Positions 4,906-7,147 of a stretch of DNA of 7,147 nt are shown here, one piece after another. The stretch is from positions 1-7,147 of the forward strand of contig CATKEA010000056.1 in the NCBI GenBank assembly GCA_949746915.1, given 5' to 3'. The stretch is from an uncultured Bacilli bacterium (GTDB lineage Bacteria; Bacillota_I; Bacilli_A; RF39; UBA660). The translations under genes and the position numbers were made by a program. The stretch's first letter is position 1, and each line of letters starts with the position of its first letter. The notes under the pieces are model-generated. The model did not search any database. It had not been told where the DNA came from and worked only from the letters and a program-made list of their open reading frames with translations.

Positions 4906-5985
4906 CTAAATCTCTTCATCTATTTCGTAATCTAATTTTTCCATTTCTACCTGATTAATTATTTCAAATTTCTTACTAATTTTCTCTGTTGTTATATGAA
5001 CGCTTTCAACATCCTTATTGACAACTTGAATACTTCTAGCCAATTTATCCCAACGTTCCTTATAACGTGAAAACTCAAGTCCAAGTTTATTAAGTTCATC
5101 ATGAATAATAGAAGTATATTTATCTCTCTCAATATTCTTTACAATCATTTCTATCACACTAAGCGTTGAAATAAGAGTTGTTGGTGAAGTAATCCACACA
5201 TTTCTTTTATATGCATAATCAATTATATCCTGATGATATGCATTTATCTCCGCAAAAATAGCCTCTGCTGGTAAAAACATAATAGCTTGATTACTTGTAA
5301 CACCAGGTATTATGTATTTAGAACTAATAGCATCTATATGTTTCTTGACATCAAGTTTAAATTGCTTTTCATACATTGCTCTTTCTGTTTCCGTTTTCTT
5401 TTTATCAACCATCAATTGATAATTTTCAAGGGGAAACTTTGAATCAATTCCAATTGTACCAAGCGGTTCTGGCGCAAATAAAATACTATCTACTATTGTT
5501 CCATTTGGAAGTGTATACTGTAAACTATACAATTTATCATTCTTTTCTCCAAAAACACTTGTCAATATATGTTTAAGATTAACCTCCCCAAAAATCCCCC
5601 TACTTTTCTTATCTGTCAATATACTTTGTAAAGAAACAATATCAGTAGATAAAGTTTCTATCTTTTTTTGAGCTTCATCTATTTTACTAAGTCTCTCCAA
5701 AACATTAGTAAATGTCTTATTTGTCTTTTCAAAATTTTGATCAAGCCTTTCATTAACTTTATCATTTATTCTATTAAGTTTATTTTCAATTCTTTCATTC
5801 AATGCAGTAAAATCACTATTCAAATCTTTTGTCAAACTAGATTTAAAATCACTAACTTCTTTAAGGATAGTAACCTCAAATCTTCCAAGTCTTTCAGTCA
5901 TTTCACTATCATTATTTTTCTTATTAAAAACCAAAACTAGTAATACTAGTATAACAACTAACAAACCAATTACAATATAATCCAT
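4906..5985 (-). CDS. rmuC: RmuC-family DNA recombination/maintenance protein
   Basis: A complete 359-residue RmuC homologue. One N-terminal membrane helix (about 4-21) is followed by a long coiled coil (about 25-127; NERIENKLNRINDKVNERL and similar). The conserved nuclease-like RmuC domain begins at KKSRGIFGEVNLKHIL (126-141). Its likely PD-(D/E)XK residues are visible: Glu134 in GIFGE, Asp166 in TIVDSILF, and Asp181 and Lys183 in IDSKFPLE. FLPAEAIFAEI (237-247) and the YAYKRNVWITSPTTL segment (258-271) are further family blocks. RmuC proteins limit recombination at inverted repeats in E. coli; substrate and mechanism are not settled. The ATG follows AAGGAGG, which overlaps the stop codon of the upstream VTT gene, so translation is coupled. 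Codon use and composition match the neighbours. Confidence 0.95.
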   Translation of the reverse strand: MDYIVIGLLVVILVLLVLVFNKKNNDSEMTERLGRFEVTILKEVSDFKSSLTKDLNSDFTALNERIENKLNRINDKVNERLDQNFEKTNKTFTNVLERLSKIDEAQKKIETLSTDIVSLQSILTDKKSRGIFGEVNLKHILTSVFGEKNDKLYSLQYTLPNGTIVDSILFAPEPLGTIGIDSKFPLENYQLMVDKKKTETERAMYEKQFKLDVKKHIDAISSKYIIPGVTSNQAIMFLPAEAIFAEINAYHQDIIDYAYKRNVWITSPTTLISTLSVIEMIVKNIERDKYTSIIHDELNKLGLEFSRYKERWDKLARSIQVVNKDVESVHITTEKISKKFEIINQVEMEKLDYEIDEEI

Positions 5986-5994
5986 AATTCCTCC

Positions 5995-6573
5995 TTAAAT
6001 ATCAAACTTTTTACTTACTGTCTTTGATATAGCGTAGGCACTAATAAGCATAAAACCAATTTTTAATAAAACCGTAATATCTGTAACACTTTCAAATAAG
6101 CTTGTCCCAACATAGCCCCAAAAGTAAACCATAAATGCTTTTCCAATAACACAAGCACATAAAAATCTTTTTGCTGGCATCCTAGATAAACCAGCTGCTA
6201 TATTAACTAAAAATGCTGGAGTAAATGGTAAAGCAAGAATAATAGTTAAATTCGTAAAACTTATTCTAGACAGTTTTTTCATCAAATCCTCTATCTGTTT
6301 TACCTTATCTTTCTTATAAAACTTTCTAAATTTTTTACTAAAGAAATATCTAAAAAAGAAAAACGATGTAGTACATCCCAAAACAGTTGCAAAAAGTGAT
6401 ATTAAAAAAACAATAACATCTCCAAAAGTAATTATATTAAGGGCTATAAAAACAGAAAGTGGCAATATTGGTATAATAGATTCTAAATAAATTAATAACA
6501 CTCCAGATATCGGACCAAATGATGATAAAAAGAAAACTGCATTATCAACTAGTGTTTTAATCTGATCACTCAT
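5995..6573 (-). CDS. VTT-domain (DedA/TVP38-like) membrane protein
   Basis: A 192-residue polytopic membrane protein of the VTT/DedA superfamily, whose members are implicated in phospholipid flipping and polyprenyl-phosphate recycling in bacteria; the substrate of this one is unknown. Visible marks are the re-entrant region with Glu31 and ESIIPILPLSVFIALN (31-46), a basic cytosolic loop (KKFRKFYKKDKVKQ, about 80-93), and the second re-entrant block LPFTPAFLVNIAAGLSRMP (115-133) followed by RF at 136-137. After these come FWGYVG (151-156) and a final helix. Length is normal for the short TVP38/TMEM64-like or YqjA-like forms. The ATG follows AGGTGAT at good spacing. It lies 53 bases after the rhodanese stop and 9 bases before the rmuC start, whose ribosome site overlaps its TAA. 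Whether it is closer to DedA proper or to the TVP38 branch cannot be settled by eye. Confidence 0.87.
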   Translation of the reverse strand: MSDQIKTLVDNAVFFLSSFGPISGVLLIYLESIIPILPLSVFIALNIITFGDVIVFLISLFATVLGCTTSFFFFRYFFSKKFRKFYKKDKVKQIEDLMKKLSRISFTNLTIILALPFTPAFLVNIAAGLSRMPAKRFLCACVIGKAFMVYFWGYVGTSLFESVTDITVLLKIGFMLISAYAISKTVSKKFDI

Positions 6574-6626
6574 TCTATCACCTAGTATTAATTATAATAC
6601 AGTTTTAAAATATTTAAAAGTAAATA

Positions 6627-6914
6627 TTACTTTTCTATGTATTTTTCATACCCACCAATTAAACTTACTGTTTTAAATCCAAGATCATTTAAAAAAATAG
6701 ACAGTTTACGACTCTTCATTCCATAATCGCAATAAAGATAATAAGTTTTTTCTTTATCCAAATAGTTTTCTGGATTCATATATAAATAATTCATTGGTAT
6801 ATTAATAGCTCTATCTACATGCCCTAACATATATTCATATTTATCTCTAATATCTATAAGGTTATCAGTAATTTCAATACTATTTATAGCAACTATATCA
6901 TACTCTTCATCCAT
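6627..6914 (-). CDS. Single-domain rhodanese-like sulfurtransferase
   Basis: A 95-residue stand-alone rhodanese domain, the usual size for the PspE/GlpE/YqhL-like class. Marks are LIDIRDKYEYMLGHVDRAINIP (19-40), matching the family pattern of IDxR followed by GH and A.NIP, and the active-site loop YCDYGMKSRK with catalytic Cys62 and Arg69. GFKTVSLIGGYEKY (79-92) is the C-terminal GG block. Such proteins carry persulfide sulfur on the catalytic Cys and move it to thiophilic acceptors; the acceptor here is unknown. No signal peptide or membrane helix is present, so it is cytoplasmic. The ATG follows a strong AGGAGGG 6 bases upstream. It is the first gene after the terminator at 6940-6964, and the 53-base gap to the VTT gene has no terminator, so it probably leads the rmuC unit. 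Confidence 0.93.
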   Translation of the reverse strand: MDEEYDIVAINSIEITDNLIDIRDKYEYMLGHVDRAINIPMNYLYMNPENYLDKEKTYYLYCDYGMKSRKLSIFLNDLGFKTVSLIGGYEKYIEK

Positions 6915-6939
6915 TATATCCCTCCTACTTTATTATATG

Positions 6940-6964
6940 AAAAAAGAAGGAAAAACTTCCTTCT
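6940..6964 (-). terminator. Rho-independent terminator of the gene at the right edge
   Basis: AGAAGGAA (minus strand, 6964-6957) pairs with TTCCTTCT (6952-6945), an 8-bp perfect stem with three G-C pairs around a GTTT loop. Five further Ts follow. The stop codon TAG (6965-6963) of the upstream partial gene reaches into the first stem arm, so the hairpin begins inside the coding end. On the plus strand the 3' side is not T-rich, so it works in one direction only. Confidence 0.82.
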
Positions 6965-7147
6965 AAGAGAAAAATTCTGAATAACTTACTTCACCACTAC
7001 TATTAACTTTAAAAAAGTATGGCACTTCTCTACTTTTATTAACATCATATAAATAAAGTATAAAAGAAAGACGACCACTAGCATCATAATAAAATGTACC
7101 AATATCACTAACTGATAAATTATTATAAAAATCATCTAATTTTTTAT
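6963..7147 (-). CDS. C-terminal 60 residues of an unrecognised protein (cut by right edge)
   Basis: A frame open to the window edge, ending in TAG at 6965-6963, with 60 visible residues. The fragment is soluble, rich in aromatic residues and alternates like beta strands: LSVSDIGTFYYDASGRLSFI, then YLYDVNKSREVPYFFKVNS and a final GEVSYSEFFS. The FYYDASGRLSFILYLYDVN part looks like a beta hairpin ('Y.D..G.L.....') of the kind seen in extracytoplasmic or binding domains, but no family can be named from it. Coding status is supported by the sustained frame and by a terminator placed exactly at its stop. Confidence 0.65.
   Translation of the reverse strand, partial: KKLDDFYNNLSVSDIGTFYYDASGRLSFILYLYDVNKSREVPYFFKVNSSGEVSYSEFFS

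Noticed and set aside
4695..4958. Plus-strand open frame of 87 codons
   Set aside because: It lies antisense to the 137-residue protein and the end of rmuC, has a low-complexity Phe/Leu/Ser product and no ribosome site; a shadow of the real genes.
5376..5940. Two plus-strand open frames (5376-5576 and 5668-5940)
   Set aside because: Both are antisense to rmuC, which has clear family motifs. The products are Phe/Ile/Lys-rich shadows without ribosome sites.
6574..6626. Promoter for the VTT gene at the perfect TATAAT (6596-6591)
   Set aside because: No acceptable -35 lies 16-18 bases upstream and the start of transcription would fall in the ribosome site. Noted instead as part of the recurrent AT-box pattern.
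1..7147. CRISPR array, insertion sequence, prophage, toxin-antitoxin pair or defence cassette
   Set aside because: No spaced direct repeats, terminal inverted repeats, transposase or phage motifs were found by eye. The genes are housekeeping types with uniform composition.
1..7147. tRNA or rRNA genes
   Set aside because: No GC-richer cloverleaf-like segment or rRNA signature is visible; intergenic spaces are too short or too AT-rich.

Overview
The window is very AT-rich and densely coding. It looks like chromosomal core DNA from a low-GC member of the Bacilli, perhaps one of the uncultured, reduced lineages close to Erysipelotrichia, RF39 or other Mollicutes relatives. The evidence is the base composition, AGGAGG and GGTGAT type ribosome sites, and two pieces of Bacillus-like gene order: a SPOR protein, then radC, mreC and mreD, and trpS beside a YjbA/DUF3603-like gene. 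TGG is used for Trp, long family-matched frames have no internal TGA, and one gene appears to end in TGA, so the standard bacterial code fits. Taxonomy is inference from sequence character only.

Layout. Positions 1-2123 (minus strand) hold a tight unit transcribed toward position 1: a membrane-anchored SPOR-like protein, RadC (TTG start), MreC and the first 65 codons of MreD, which runs off the left edge. In Bacillus subtilis the corresponding stretch reads spoIIB-maf-radC-mreB-mreC-mreD. Here maf and mreB are missing, and radC and mreC share one base. A short divergent region (2124-2256) separates this unit from trpS, the only plus-strand gene. The TrpRS carries a cysteine pattern resembling the [4Fe-4S] site of Thermotoga TrpRS. 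The trpS stop overlaps by 4 bp the stop of a convergent gene (DUF3603/YjbA-like), which in turn overlaps an upstream gene for a two-TM small protein.

Positions 4114-4477 form the only loose stretch. It holds a weak hairpin, an orphan 62-codon frame without a ribosome site, and a U-tract terminator closing the next unit. Positions 4478-6914 (minus) carry a rhodanese, a VTT/DedA-type membrane protein, RmuC and a basic two-TM protein. The last three are tightly spaced, and the unit is bounded by terminators at 6940-6964 and 4449-4476. The right edge holds the last 60 codons of an unrecognised gene whose stop codon sits in its terminator stem.

The genes cover cell elongation (MreC/MreD), envelope or septal peptidoglycan (SPOR-like), tRNA charging (TrpS), DNA maintenance (RadC, RmuC), sulfur or redox chemistry (rhodanese) and membrane lipid handling (VTT). 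I see no CRISPR, transposon, prophage, tRNA, rRNA or defence island. No clearly new system is evident. The most informative oddities are the missing mreB, the Fe-S-like TrpRS, the stop-overlapping trpS convergence without a terminator, and the unnamed small membrane proteins.
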